The position numbers and the translations under genes were made by a program. This document shows positions 32,479 to 40,582 of a stretch of DNA of 64,000 nt, piece by piece. This DNA comes from Gp1-AA145 sp963757135 (GTDB taxonomy: Bacteria > Acidobacteriota > Terriglobia > Terriglobales > Acidobacteriaceae), in contig CAVWQE010000011.1 in NCBI GenBank assembly GCA_963757135.1, forward strand, positions 186,001 to 250,000. Direction: 5' to 3'. Below the pieces are notes generated by a model, which saw only the letters and a list, made by a program, of their open reading frames with translations, did not search any database and was not told the origin of the DNA. Positions within the stretch are counted from its first letter, which is position 1; each line of letters begins with the position of its first letter.

Positions 32479-35400
32479 ATGCGCCGATGCAGCTCATTGC
32501 TGACTGTAATTCTTGTGACTCTTTTCACCACTACAGCATTTTGCCAAGTACCTGGCACTGGAACTACAGTAATCCCAAGCCCTGGCTCAGGTCACGATTA
32601 CATCAAAGCGATTTCCGAAACAGTGGATCCAGCCAGTGGTTCTGTAAGCCTACGAATTGCCGTGCCAATCCCCAAGGGCCGGGGATTAAATCTCCCTTTC
32701 AGCTTCGCGTACGATACGAATGGTATGTTTACTCCGGGCAATGGAGTGTGGAACCCCTACCTAGCTGGGCTTATGAGCAGCGGTGGTTGGTCGTACACGC
32801 TTCCAGCGATTGGTTCAAACAACGTTTCTTATCAACCAGGTGGAACAAATGTTACCTGTTCTTACAATACAAACCTAAGATTTTCAGACTCGTCGGGAGC
32901 GCGGCGCGGGTTGGGTTTATTTGTGATGATAACCACGAATCCGGCATGTGCACAAAGCTACAACGACTTCGTGGGAGGTGATCTAGCTGTTAGCGCCTCT
33001 TATTCTACGAGCGATAGTAGCGTCAGAGTTGCGGAGGCCGACGGCACAGTCTACAAATTTGGTGGGTCGTACGGGACGATCGCAAATCTAATTGAAGATC
33101 GCAATGGCAATCAAGTCACAATTAACTACTCACCAACGACCAAGGCCTTTACAGAGACCGACACATTGGGGCGGACTGTGTTGTCATCAAACGGCTTTGG
33201 TGCAACAGGCAACACGATTACCATTCCCGGGGAGTCACCATACCAACTGACGTGGGAGTCTCAGTCGCCCAGTTTTGCCATTGATACGAACCTGGTTTAC
33301 AACGGAAATACGTCTGGTTGCAGTTTACCGAGCAGCAACGGCGGCAACCTCTCAGTTGTCAAATCAATTCAGCTGCCAAATGGAAAGTTGTATAACCTTA
33401 AATACGGCACCGATGATCCAAACAACAGTAATCCGTTTGGTTTAATTAGCCAGATCACCTACCCTTCCGGTGGTTGGATCAAATATACCTGGGCCATAAA
33501 TCATCAGTCTGCAGGCGGTGTATTTCCGAATCTGCAAGGTCAAGTTGGCCAATGCCTTTGGCGCTGGGGTAAACCTGCCCTGACAAGTCGCGCTATTAGC
33601 TTCGATGGTGTAACTGCCGCTCTGACGCAGACGTATCAATACTCGACAACGTGGGGTCCGACCGGGAATACCTCATCTTATCTTTGGAATACAAAACAAA
33701 CGACAATTACGACTCAGGACCTAGTGCGCGGGACTTCATTTGTCACTACCTATTTGTACTCTCCCAACGCTAGCAGCGGCGAACCCAACCCAATTTACAT
33801 AGGTCCACAGTGGAATGCCGACCCTCAGATTCCGGTAGAGCAGACGATTACGTATAAGGATACAAATGGCGCAACTCTGGAGACTGTGAGCAAGACCTGG
33901 TACAACGCACAGCAGCTCCAAACCGAGCAACACACGTTCGGTTCGCAAACTTCACAGAAGTCTTACACTTACGGATCTGGTGGTCAAATAACGGAGGTTG
34001 ACGAATTCGACTTTGGACAGAGCGCAGCGACGAGAAAGACGGTTAACACGTACCAAAGCTTCGCAGCCACGCCGACATTTCCGACTGTGGCAACAATCTT
34101 CGATAGGCCTTGTAAAACCGTGGTATCTGACGGCAGCGGCAACCGCGCTTCTGAAACAGACTACTTGTATGACGGTGGCACCTCTGTTTGTGGAACTCCG
34201 CCTACGTCCTCTCTGTCGGGAACGGGTAGCTATGCAAGTCATGATGAAACGAATTATGGCACAACCTCGGCGGTTCCACGGGCGAATCTAACGACTGAAA
34301 TTAAACAATGCTTTGTTGGCACGACAGCGTGTACAAACGCAACCACGACGTATACGTACGACGAAACGGGCCAGCTGTTGTCATCCGTTGACCCATGCGG
34401 AAATGCGAGCTGCACAGATATGACCGGCTCAGGGCATACGACAACCTACATCTACGCAGACAGCTATACCGTGCTGTCAGGCGGCACAAATGTGAGTTAC
34501 ACACCTACTGTCAATACGAACGCTCTGCTGACCAAGATTACCGACCCTCTCGGCCATATCAACATGTTTAAATATGATTTCAACAACAGTCAGCTTACTG
34601 GCTCGACAGACCCGAACGGCGCGACAACGACCTACATTTATAATGACTCGCTGGCGCGTCCTACGCAAATAGTTTATCCAGACTTGGGCCAAACCTCGTT
34701 CATATACAACGATTCTAGTTACAGTTCTACAGCTAATACCCCGAACGTCACAACAACCAAGAAGATAGCCTCAACAACAAACGAAGTAACTGTGGCCGCC
34801 TCCGATGGCATCGGGCATCCCGCACGTACTCTCTTAACATCAGATCCGAACGGAACGGTTTACACTGATACTACTTACGATGGAACGGGCCGAGTTCGCA
34901 CTGTGTCAAATCCATACTACACAACGAGTGATCAGACCTACGGCGTTACTACCTATACGTATGATCCGTTAGGACGAACTACTCAAGTTCAGCACCCGGA
35001 CGGATCTAGTATCTCGACTACCTACTCAGGTCGTGCTATATTGACTGCCGATGAAGGCAATGGAACACGAAGCGTCCAGCGCATATCGCAGATTGACGGG
35101 CTAGGTCGTCTCAAAAGCGTGTGTGAGGTTACGAGCGTTACTCTGCCGGTGGGAAGCAATCCGGCCCCAATTGCATGCGGATTGGACATTGCTGGCACCG
35201 GATTCCTCACGACATATTCGTACGATACACTCAACAATCTTATTTCCGTCACTCAAGGAAACCTAAACGGTCGCACGTCCGCTTACAATTCACTTTCTCG
35301 CCTCTTGTGCTCAGCCAACCCTGAGGTGTCCACCGCGACCTGCCCAAATCCCGATACCGGTAGCTATACGGCCGGCACTATTCGGTTCACGTATGATGCC

Positions 35401-37560
35401 ATTGGAAATCTTTCCAGTCGCAAAGCGCCACTGCCAAACCAGGCAAGTACCTCCATGACAGTTACGGCCTCACATACCTACGATGTACTCAATCGAACAA
35501 CATCGACTTCTTACAGCGATGGGAGTACCCCCTCCAGTTACTTTGCCTATGATCAGAGCTCAGTGTGGGGGTATACGCTTGCGAACAGCATTGGCCGAAT
35601 GACCTCGGAGAGCAGAACCGTCGCAGGGCAAAACTCGCAATACATTTTCAGCTACGATTCCATGGGCCGTACTGCCTTCGAAAGAAGATGTATACCTTTA
35701 AACTGTGGGGGGTCGCCCGGCAGCTTTCCTCTCTCTTACACATACGACTACGCCGGCAATATGACCTCGGAAAGCAACGGGTTCGGCACCACGGTCAGCT
35801 ACGGACCATATAACGGCGCGAATGAACCGACAGCGGTTACCAGTAGCCTTTCGGACGCAAACCATCCTGGAACACTGATGTCCAGTATGCAGTACACCGC
35901 TCTCGGAACGCTTGCCAGCGCCACCGTAGGAAGCAATGCCGCTTATGAACATTACGGCTATTCTAATCGTGGATGGCTGTATAGCTACTGGGTCTGCCAG
36001 ATTCAGGGAAGCTGCGATTCATCCCATATGATTTACACATTCAATATGCAGAACTCCAATTACCCAAATGGCCTTTCCTTTGCGCCGAATGGAGATATTC
36101 TGTATGCCGGTGATTGGATAAACGGAAACTGGACTTATAGCTACGACGACTTTAATCGTTTGCTGAACGCGGTTGGCACTACGGGGCAGGGCTGTAGTTG
36201 GGACTACGACCGCTTCGGGAATCGCTGGCATCAGAAAACCTACAACGGTAGCTGTACCACCCCAACCTTTTCCTTTACGGGCAACAATAATCGCTTGGAC
36301 GGGTACAGCTACGACGCTGCTGGCAATTTATTGAACGATGGCGTCCACAGTTACACCTATGACGCAGAAAATCGGATATGGAAAGTCGATGGCGGCAGTA
36401 CTGCAACGTATGTTTACGATGCAGAGGGGGTACGCATCCAGAAGACGACTGGCTCAACCACCATCGCCTATCTCTACGATATAATTGGTCATCAGACCTC
36501 AGAAGTGAACTCTAGCCTAGGGTGGAACAGGGGCGAGGTCTATGAGCCAAATGGTCGGCATGTGGCGACGTATGGTAACGGCACCACTTACTTCAACTTT
36601 TCCGACTGGCTTGGTACCGAACGCGTCAGGACCACACTCGCGGGGGTTGCATGCGAGACCATCACTAGCCTTCCGTTCGGCGACAATCAGGCGATGAGTG
36701 GCAGCTGCAGCGACAGCAGCCCTATGCACTTCACCGGCAAACAGCTTGACAGTGAATCCGGATTGAATAACTTCGAAGCAAGATACCTCGAGGCGAGTCT
36801 AGGTCGGTTTATGCAGCCGGACGACGATTCGAATGACCAGAGTGCCGATCCGCAAAGTTGGAACCGCTACAGCTACGTGGAAAATGGACCGATGAATCGC
36901 CTAGACCCAAACGGTCACGACTGTCTCTATTGGAATAACCAGGCGGCAAAAATGCTGATAGTTACAATCGAACGGGGATACTGTTCGAAGAAGAGCGGGG
37001 CTTATGTAAGCGGAACGGTAGATGAAAGCTCTTTGACGTATAACGGAAGTGAGTTAGGCTATCAGTTTTCAGATTCTTCTGGTGAAACGGCAGGTAGCGG
37101 GACGATTCTTATCGCACCTCACTACGGGGACGGTCAGCTTACCCCGGAACAACTGCAGATTCTTTCCCAAGCTGGGGAGATGGGGTGGGCTGGCGTGAAG
37201 TGGGGTGCCATTGAAATGGGCCAACAGGCTCTCGGCATCGGCCTAGGCCGACTCGCGGCTGCCGGAGTCGAAGCAGTTCTAGCAGGTCGGGCCGCAAAAG
37301 CAGCCGAGGAAGCGGTCGACATAAACAATCTCAGCAACAAAATCACACGTCAGATGACGAGTCGAGGCTGGACGAAGCAGGAGATTCTGGACACGATCCG
37401 AGAGGGCGATGCATACCCAGTAACGAACAAGGCCACAGGTGGCCCGGCGACAGAATACGTCAGCCGTTCAACGGGCAAGTTCGTAGTGATCGACAACAAC
37501 ACAGGTCAGGTGCTCCAGGTGTCCAGGGGTGATATGGCACCGAATCATTGGATAAAATGA
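32479..37560 (+). CDS. RHS-repeat protein with C-terminal colicin E5-like ribonuclease
   Basis: 1693 residues. A signal peptide (about 1-22, ending TTAFCQ) is followed by a beta-rich part and YD repeats (e.g. TTYIYNDSLARPTQIVYP, YSYDAAGNLLNDGVHSYTYD). The conserved RHS core ends near residue 1475 (LDSESGLNNFEARYLEASLG, then YVENGPMNRLDPNG). The variable tip, about 220 residues, ends in a colicin E5-type domain (about 1610-1693): ITRQMTSRGWTKQEILDTI, PATEYVSRSTGKFVVIDN and TGQVLQVSRGDMAPNHW. E5 nucleases cut the anticodon of queuosine-type tRNAs (Tyr, His, Asn, Asp). Probably a contact-dependent or secreted antibacterial toxin. The base composition is visibly more AT-rich than the flanks. Confidence 0.85.
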   Translation: MRRCSSLLTVILVTLFTTTAFCQVPGTGTTVIPSPGSGHDYIKAISETVDPASGSVSLRIAVPIPKGRGLNLPFSFAYDTNGMFTPGNGVWNPYLAGLMSSGGWSYTLPAIGSNNVSYQPGGTNVTCSYNTNLRFSDSSGARRGLGLFVMITTNPACAQSYNDFVGGDLAVSASYSTSDSSVRVAEADGTVYKFGGSYGTIANLIEDRNGNQVTINYSPTTKAFTETDTLGRTVLSSNGFGATGNTITIPGESPYQLTWESQSPSFAIDTNLVYNGNTSGCSLPSSNGGNLSVVKSIQLPNGKLYNLKYGTDDPNNSNPFGLISQITYPSGGWIKYTWAINHQSAGGVFPNLQGQVGQCLWRWGKPALTSRAISFDGVTAALTQTYQYSTTWGPTGNTSSYLWNTKQTTITTQDLVRGTSFVTTYLYSPNASSGEPNPIYIGPQWNADPQIPVEQTITYKDTNGATLETVSKTWYNAQQLQTEQHTFGSQTSQKSYTYGSGGQITEVDEFDFGQSAATRKTVNTYQSFAATPTFPTVATIFDRPCKTVVSDGSGNRASETDYLYDGGTSVCGTPPTSSLSGTGSYASHDETNYGTTSAVPRANLTTEIKQCFVGTTACTNATTTYTYDETGQLLSSVDPCGNASCTDMTGSGHTTTYIYADSYTVLSGGTNVSYTPTVNTNALLTKITDPLGHINMFKYDFNNSQLTGSTDPNGATTTYIYNDSLARPTQIVYPDLGQTSFIYNDSSYSSTANTPNVTTTKKIASTTNEVTVAASDGIGHPARTLLTSDPNGTVYTDTTYDGTGRVRTVSNPYYTTSDQTYGVTTYTYDPLGRTTQVQHPDGSSISTTYSGRAILTADEGNGTRSVQRISQIDGLGRLKSVCEVTSVTLPVGSNPAPIACGLDIAGTGFLTTYSYDTLNNLISVTQGNLNGRTSAYNSLSRLLCSANPEVSTATCPNPDTGSYTAGTIRFTYDAIGNLSSRKAPLPNQASTSMTVTASHTYDVLNRTTSTSYSDGSTPSSYFAYDQSSVWGYTLANSIGRMTSESRTVAGQNSQYIFSYDSMGRTAFERRCIPLNCGGSPGSFPLSYTYDYAGNMTSESNGFGTTVSYGPYNGANEPTAVTSSLSDANHPGTLMSSMQYTALGTLASATVGSNAAYEHYGYSNRGWLYSYWVCQIQGSCDSSHMIYTFNMQNSNYPNGLSFAPNGDILYAGDWINGNWTYSYDDFNRLLNAVGTTGQGCSWDYDRFGNRWHQKTYNGSCTTPTFSFTGNNNRLDGYSYDAAGNLLNDGVHSYTYDAENRIWKVDGGSTATYVYDAEGVRIQKTTGSTTIAYLYDIIGHQTSEVNSSLGWNRGEVYEPNGRHVATYGNGTTYFNFSDWLGTERVRTTLAGVACETITSLPFGDNQAMSGSCSDSSPMHFTGKQLDSESGLNNFEARYLEASLGRFMQPDDDSNDQSADPQSWNRYSYVENGPMNRLDPNGHDCLYWNNQAAKMLIVTIERGYCSKKSGAYVSGTVDESSLTYNGSELGYQFSDSSGETAGSGTILIAPHYGDGQLTPEQLQILSQAGEMGWAGVKWGAIEMGQQALGIGLGRLAAAGVEAVLAGRAAKAAEEAVDINNLSNKITRQMTSRGWTKQEILDTIREGDAYPVTNKATGGPATEYVSRSTGKFVVIDNNTGQVLQVSRGDMAPNHWIK

Positions 37561-37976
37561 CAGGCGATCTGAGCAATTTCGGAGATTTCGAAGCGATTCC
37601 TGAGGTCGTCGAAAAGTCCGCCGGGGGCTTCGGCGACAATGAACTGAGTTTCGCCTTTCCGGAGGTGTTGGAGGTAATCCAACTCTGCTCCGTTAACCAG
37701 ATTGCAGTGCTCGGGATCGAACTCTTCAAGGTGCGCGAGGACGGACTCTATCAGACCGAGAAGCTGACAGACTATGACCTTCGGATGAAGGAAGATCCCT
37801 CAACGCAACGAGAGTGGCCTGCGTACGTCAGGGCCAACAATGCACGTGCAGAGGAGTTTGTTAGACAGAGCCCAGCAGGCGACGATCACGTGTACGTCCT
37901 CACTACTTCTTCCTGGCGCGAGTTGGGCCGAATAAAAGAACTCAAAAAAAACATAAAATTTGAGGGTCAAAACTGA
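37557..37976 (+). CDS. Putative immunity protein for the E5-like toxin (139 aa)
   Basis: Starts at an ATG overlapping the toxin stop codon (ATGA). The protein is acidic, with DLSNFGDFEAIPEVVEKSAG, IAVLGIELFKVREDGLYQTE and HVYVLTTSSWRELGRIKELK. Position, overlap, size and acidity are what is expected of the cognate immunity protein of a polymorphic toxin; sequence alone does not identify a known immunity family. A TTG at 37548 is an alternative start. A terminator-like hairpin follows. Confidence 0.6.
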   Translation: MTGDLSNFGDFEAIPEVVEKSAGGFGDNELSFAFPEVLEVIQLCSVNQIAVLGIELFKVREDGLYQTEKLTDYDLRMKEDPSTQREWPAYVRANNARAEEFVRQSPAGDDHVYVLTTSSWRELGRIKELKKNIKFEGQN

Positions 37977-37996
37977 AGGCCGTCTCCCGGCGGCCT
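37977..37996 (+). terminator. Putative terminator after the toxin-immunity pair
   Basis: AGGCCG (37977-37982) and CGGCCT (37991-37996) form a stem with loop TCTCCCGG, followed by CTATTCT. Confidence 0.45.
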
Positions 37997-38138
37997 CTAT
38001 TCTGACTGACAACAACTAGCAACTAGTCCCCCACGGTCAGCGGTGATGCCATTGTGAGGGGGAATAGGGCGCTGATTCTCCGAACTGATTACTCATCCTC
38101 TATCACCACAATCACGTCCAACTCCAGCATGAAATCAT

Positions 38139-38191
38139 TCACTTCATCTTCATTATCTCGTTATCAATTAGTTAACATTGATGCGTCATTT
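38139..38191. repeat. Copy 2 of the 93-bp repeat, left part (split by IS)
   Basis: Starts ATTCACTTCATCTTCATTAT and ends GCGTCATTT. Its right part, ATTTCAAAGTCTCTATCTCC and on to about 39514, follows the IS. Matches 15207-15299. Confidence 0.7.
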
Positions 38192-38212
38192 TGACCTGCC
38201 CCCTGCTTTCGT

Positions 38213-39109
38213 TCACGTAAGAATACGACAACTTGGTTCAACTTCCTTTCCGGTTTGAGCCGGGATGGGGGAGCGCGAGGGGCAAGGGACGGCGTTTGAG
38301 TCCCTTGCCCCTCGCCCAGCGCTGTAGAGGCCCGCGACCTGGGCAGCGGCAAACTCTTTCGGAGTTTGGTATCCCAGGCTGCTATGCGGACGCTCCTCGT
38401 TGTACTCGATCTTCCACCCCGCGATCTTTCTCTTCGCATCGAACAGGTTTTGAAACCAGCTCACGTTCAGACACTCATCCCGCAATCGTCCGTGGAAACT
38501 TTCGACCCGCGCATTCTGCGTCGGCTTGCCCGGCTGAATGTGCAGCAACTCGATCTTTCGTTCCATACACCACGCCAGAAAATGCCGACTGGTCAGCTCC
38601 GGCCCGTTGTCGCAACGGATCGTGAGCGGCTGCCCGCGCTCGGTTACGATCGCCTCTAGCACCCGCGTTACTCTCCGGCTGGCAAAACTGGTATCCACTT
38701 CCAATGCCAAACACTCCCGCGTATACGCATCCACCACGCTCAACACTCGGATGGCCCGCCCGCACTCGACTGCGTCATGCACAAAATCCAAAGCCCACTC
38801 CTGGTTCGCCGCCGTCCGCGCCAGCAGCGGCGTTCCCTCGCGCACGCAATGCTTACGCTTCTTCCGCCGGATCATCAGTCCCGCCTCGCGATAAATCCGA
38901 TGCAGCCGCTTGTGGTTCACCCGTTCTCCGGTTCGCCCGAGCAGCACCTGCAATCGCCGATACCCGAAGCGCGGCTTCTCTCGCGCCAGCTCCACCAGCC
39001 GCGTCCGCAACGGCTCATCCGAACGCCGCGTACGATAGCGGTACGTCGTCGCCGCCACCATCACCAAACCGCAGGCCCGCCGCTCGCTGAAGGCGTAGTC
39101 TCCTCGCAT
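38213..39109 (-). CDS. IS3-family transposase OrfB (DDE integrase)
   Basis: 298 residues from the first ATG; the frame is probably entered from orfA by frameshifting, with LVALKAAIGQ upstream in frame. DDE domain: LDFVHDAVECGRAIRVLSVV (first Asp), RCDNGPELTSRHFLAWCMER (second Asp) and NARVESFHGRLRDECLN (Glu). The HTH_21-like region, GYRRLQVLLGRTGERVNHKR, precedes it. Ends close to the IS left end. The C-terminal tail after LGYQTPKEF is about 40 residues long. Confidence 0.9.
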   Translation of the reverse strand: MRGDYAFSERRACGLVMVAATTYRYRTRRSDEPLRTRLVELAREKPRFGYRRLQVLLGRTGERVNHKRLHRIYREAGLMIRRKKRKHCVREGTPLLARTAANQEWALDFVHDAVECGRAIRVLSVVDAYTRECLALEVDTSFASRRVTRVLEAIVTERGQPLTIRCDNGPELTSRHFLAWCMERKIELLHIQPGKPTQNARVESFHGRLRDECLNVSWFQNLFDAKRKIAGWKIEYNEERPHSSLGYQTPKEFAAAQVAGLYSAGRGARDSNAVPCPSRSPIPAQTGKEVEPSCRILT

Positions 39110-39132
39110 CTGCCCGATAGCCGCCTTCAGCG

Positions 39133-39408
39133 CTACGAGCTCCAGCCGTTTTTTCGGATCACCGACTGCAGTGCTTCTTTGTCCAGGCTCAGGTCCGCCA
39201 CCAGCTTCCGCAGTTTCGTGTTTTCATCCCGCAACTGCTTCGCCTCTTGCGCCTGGCTCACGTCCATCCCGCCGTACTTCGCCTTCCAGGCGTAGATCGT
39301 GTGCTTCGACACGCCCACTTCCCGCGCCACGTCTTCCGCCTTGCGTCCCGCTTCCAGCTGTTTCAGCGCCCCAATCATCTGCGCCTCGGTGTGATTGCTC
39401 CTTGACAT
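39133..39408 (-). CDS. IS3-family transposase OrfA (HTH_8)
   Basis: 91 residues: an HTH (TEAQMIGALKQLEAGRKAED, then REVGVSKHTIYAWKAKYGGM) and a leucine-zipper-like helix (QLRDENTKLRKLVADLSLDK). Binds the IS ends and provides the N terminus of the fused transposase. A near-identical first half is found in the truncated copy at 62.2 kb. Confidence 0.9.
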   Translation of the reverse strand: MSRSNHTEAQMIGALKQLEAGRKAEDVAREVGVSKHTIYAWKAKYGGMDVSQAQEAKQLRDENTKLRKLVADLSLDKEALQSVIRKNGWSS

Positions 39409-39514
39409 GCCCGTTCCCCTTCCTTTCGCTGAAAATCATACTCAGCTTTGTTCCGAAAGAGGGGAGCAGGTCAATTTCAAAGTCTCTATCTCCTATCCCC
39501 TCAAGCATCTGATC

Positions 39515-39805
39515 CGAGTTTTCACCCGTCCGTAAGATCGCCCAGCTTGCTGTCAAGCCGGAAGCAGGGCTTTGGAAGAGGCGACATGAAACGAATCCGT
39601 TGACATAGCTCCGAAAACGCTGCCTGCTTTATATGTGGCACAAAATTGGCACACTGTTTCTTTGAAATAACAGATTTCATGCGGCATTGCACAATCAGCC
39701 GGCTGATGGGCCGTCAGGCGACTAAGTCGAGTACCGGCTGTGCCAGGTTTCGAGGTTCATCCAGTTCTCGCACACTTCCGGCACACAATCGAAAACTCTC
39801 AGGGA
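39515..39805. other. Intergenic stretch with no gene
   Basis: Contains GTGGCACAAAATTGGCACAC and GCACACTTCCGGCACACAAT words, similar to the GGCACAC words near 6.1 kb and 31.4 kb. No coding region. Confidence 0.35.
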
Positions 39806-40102
39806 TCACCACGCCTTTCGGATCGCCGCAAGTCCTTGGAGATAATCCGCATCCTCGATCCTGCTCTGCACCCCGAACTCCGACAAGAGCGTCATCATCT
39901 GTCCGACCGGGACCCCCGCAAGTTCCGCCGCCCTACCAAGCGAAGCCTCGCCTTTCTTATATCGTTCCATCGCGAATGAGACTCTGCCCCGGGTGACCAT
40001 TTCCCGCACCGCTTTGGAAAAATCACTCCTTTGTTCTTTTGTGAGCTCGTTCAGGAATTCAAAGTTCTCACGATCCATTCGTATGCTCATCGTCTTCGTC
40101 AT
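39806..40102 (-). CDS. UPF0175-like antitoxin (98 aa)
   Basis: The N-terminal part (MSIRMDRENFEFLNELTKEQ) resembles ribbon-helix-helix-type antitoxins. The C-terminal part ERYKKGEASLGRAAELAGVP is the UPF0175 helix-turn-helix. Members pair with DUF3368 PIN-domain toxins. Its ATG overlaps the stop of the upstream toxin remnant (ATGA). The antitoxin is intact although the toxin is not. Confidence 0.7.
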   Translation of the reverse strand: MTKTMSIRMDRENFEFLNELTKEQRSDFSKAVREMVTRGRVSFAMERYKKGEASLGRAAELAGVPVGQMMTLLSEFGVQSRIEDADYLQGLAAIRKAW

Positions 40103-40426
40103 GTCGCTGTCTCCAGTTGACGCCTTGCGCCTTCAAGAATGGATGTCTTGTAACGCCCATGCCTTGCCAGCCCATCAAGTTTCGCGAGAGTTTCGCTCTT
40201 TGTGAGCAATCGCTTTTCGCACACTCGCACCAAGATGCCTATCGCCGTCGTAAACGCTACCCCGAGCAGCTTGCAGGCATTGATCCCATTCTTTTCATCG
40301 ATGCCCAAGATCCGTGCTTTCGCCGCAACGGCTAGCGCAATAGCCTCGGCTTCACCCCTGCCAAGGCCAAAGTCTTCCCCCACTTTCGTAACGAGCTTCC
40401 TATCCTTAACTGCGATGACTCTGATT
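40099..40426 (-). pseudogene. N-terminally truncated PIN-domain (DUF3368) toxin
   Basis: Recognisable from IRVIAVKDRKLVTKVGEDFG through LGRGEAEAIALAVAAKARIL, GIDEKNGINACKLLGV and the DUF3368 C terminus (GILVRVCEKRLLTKSETLAK). The first half of the PIN domain, with the first catalytic Asp, is absent. The frame is open upstream to 40500 but the sequence there does not resemble the family. Probably inactive. Confidence 0.6.
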
Positions 40427-40582
40427 CTCGATTCATTGGGGCTATGCGGCCGGTGTAGCTGTTTTTTTGCCGTTGTGCTGACATGGAAACTGGCAACGCG
40501 CTAAATATTCCTAAGACGGTCGGAAAAGGAAAGCGTTCGCGTCCGTGACTCCGATGACTTCAAGATTTTGGACGATATCGAA

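Larger units (their letters stand above)
38192..39473 (-). mobile_element. Complete IS3-family insertion sequence (IS407-like)
   Basis: 1282 bp. Left end TGACCTGCCCCCTGCTTTCG; the right end reads inward TGACCTGCTCCCCTCTTTCG. Flanked by ATTT on both sides (38188-38191 and 39474-39477), a 4-bp duplication as in the IS407 group. It carries orfA and orfB in the usual order on the minus strand. The duplicated 93-bp repeat it interrupts exists uninterrupted at 15207-15299. Both ORFs are intact, so it may be active. Confidence 0.85.

Noticed and set aside
22000..32500. CRISPR array near cas1
   Set aside because: No regularly spaced direct repeats are visible on either side of cas1, and no cas2 or effector genes are present.
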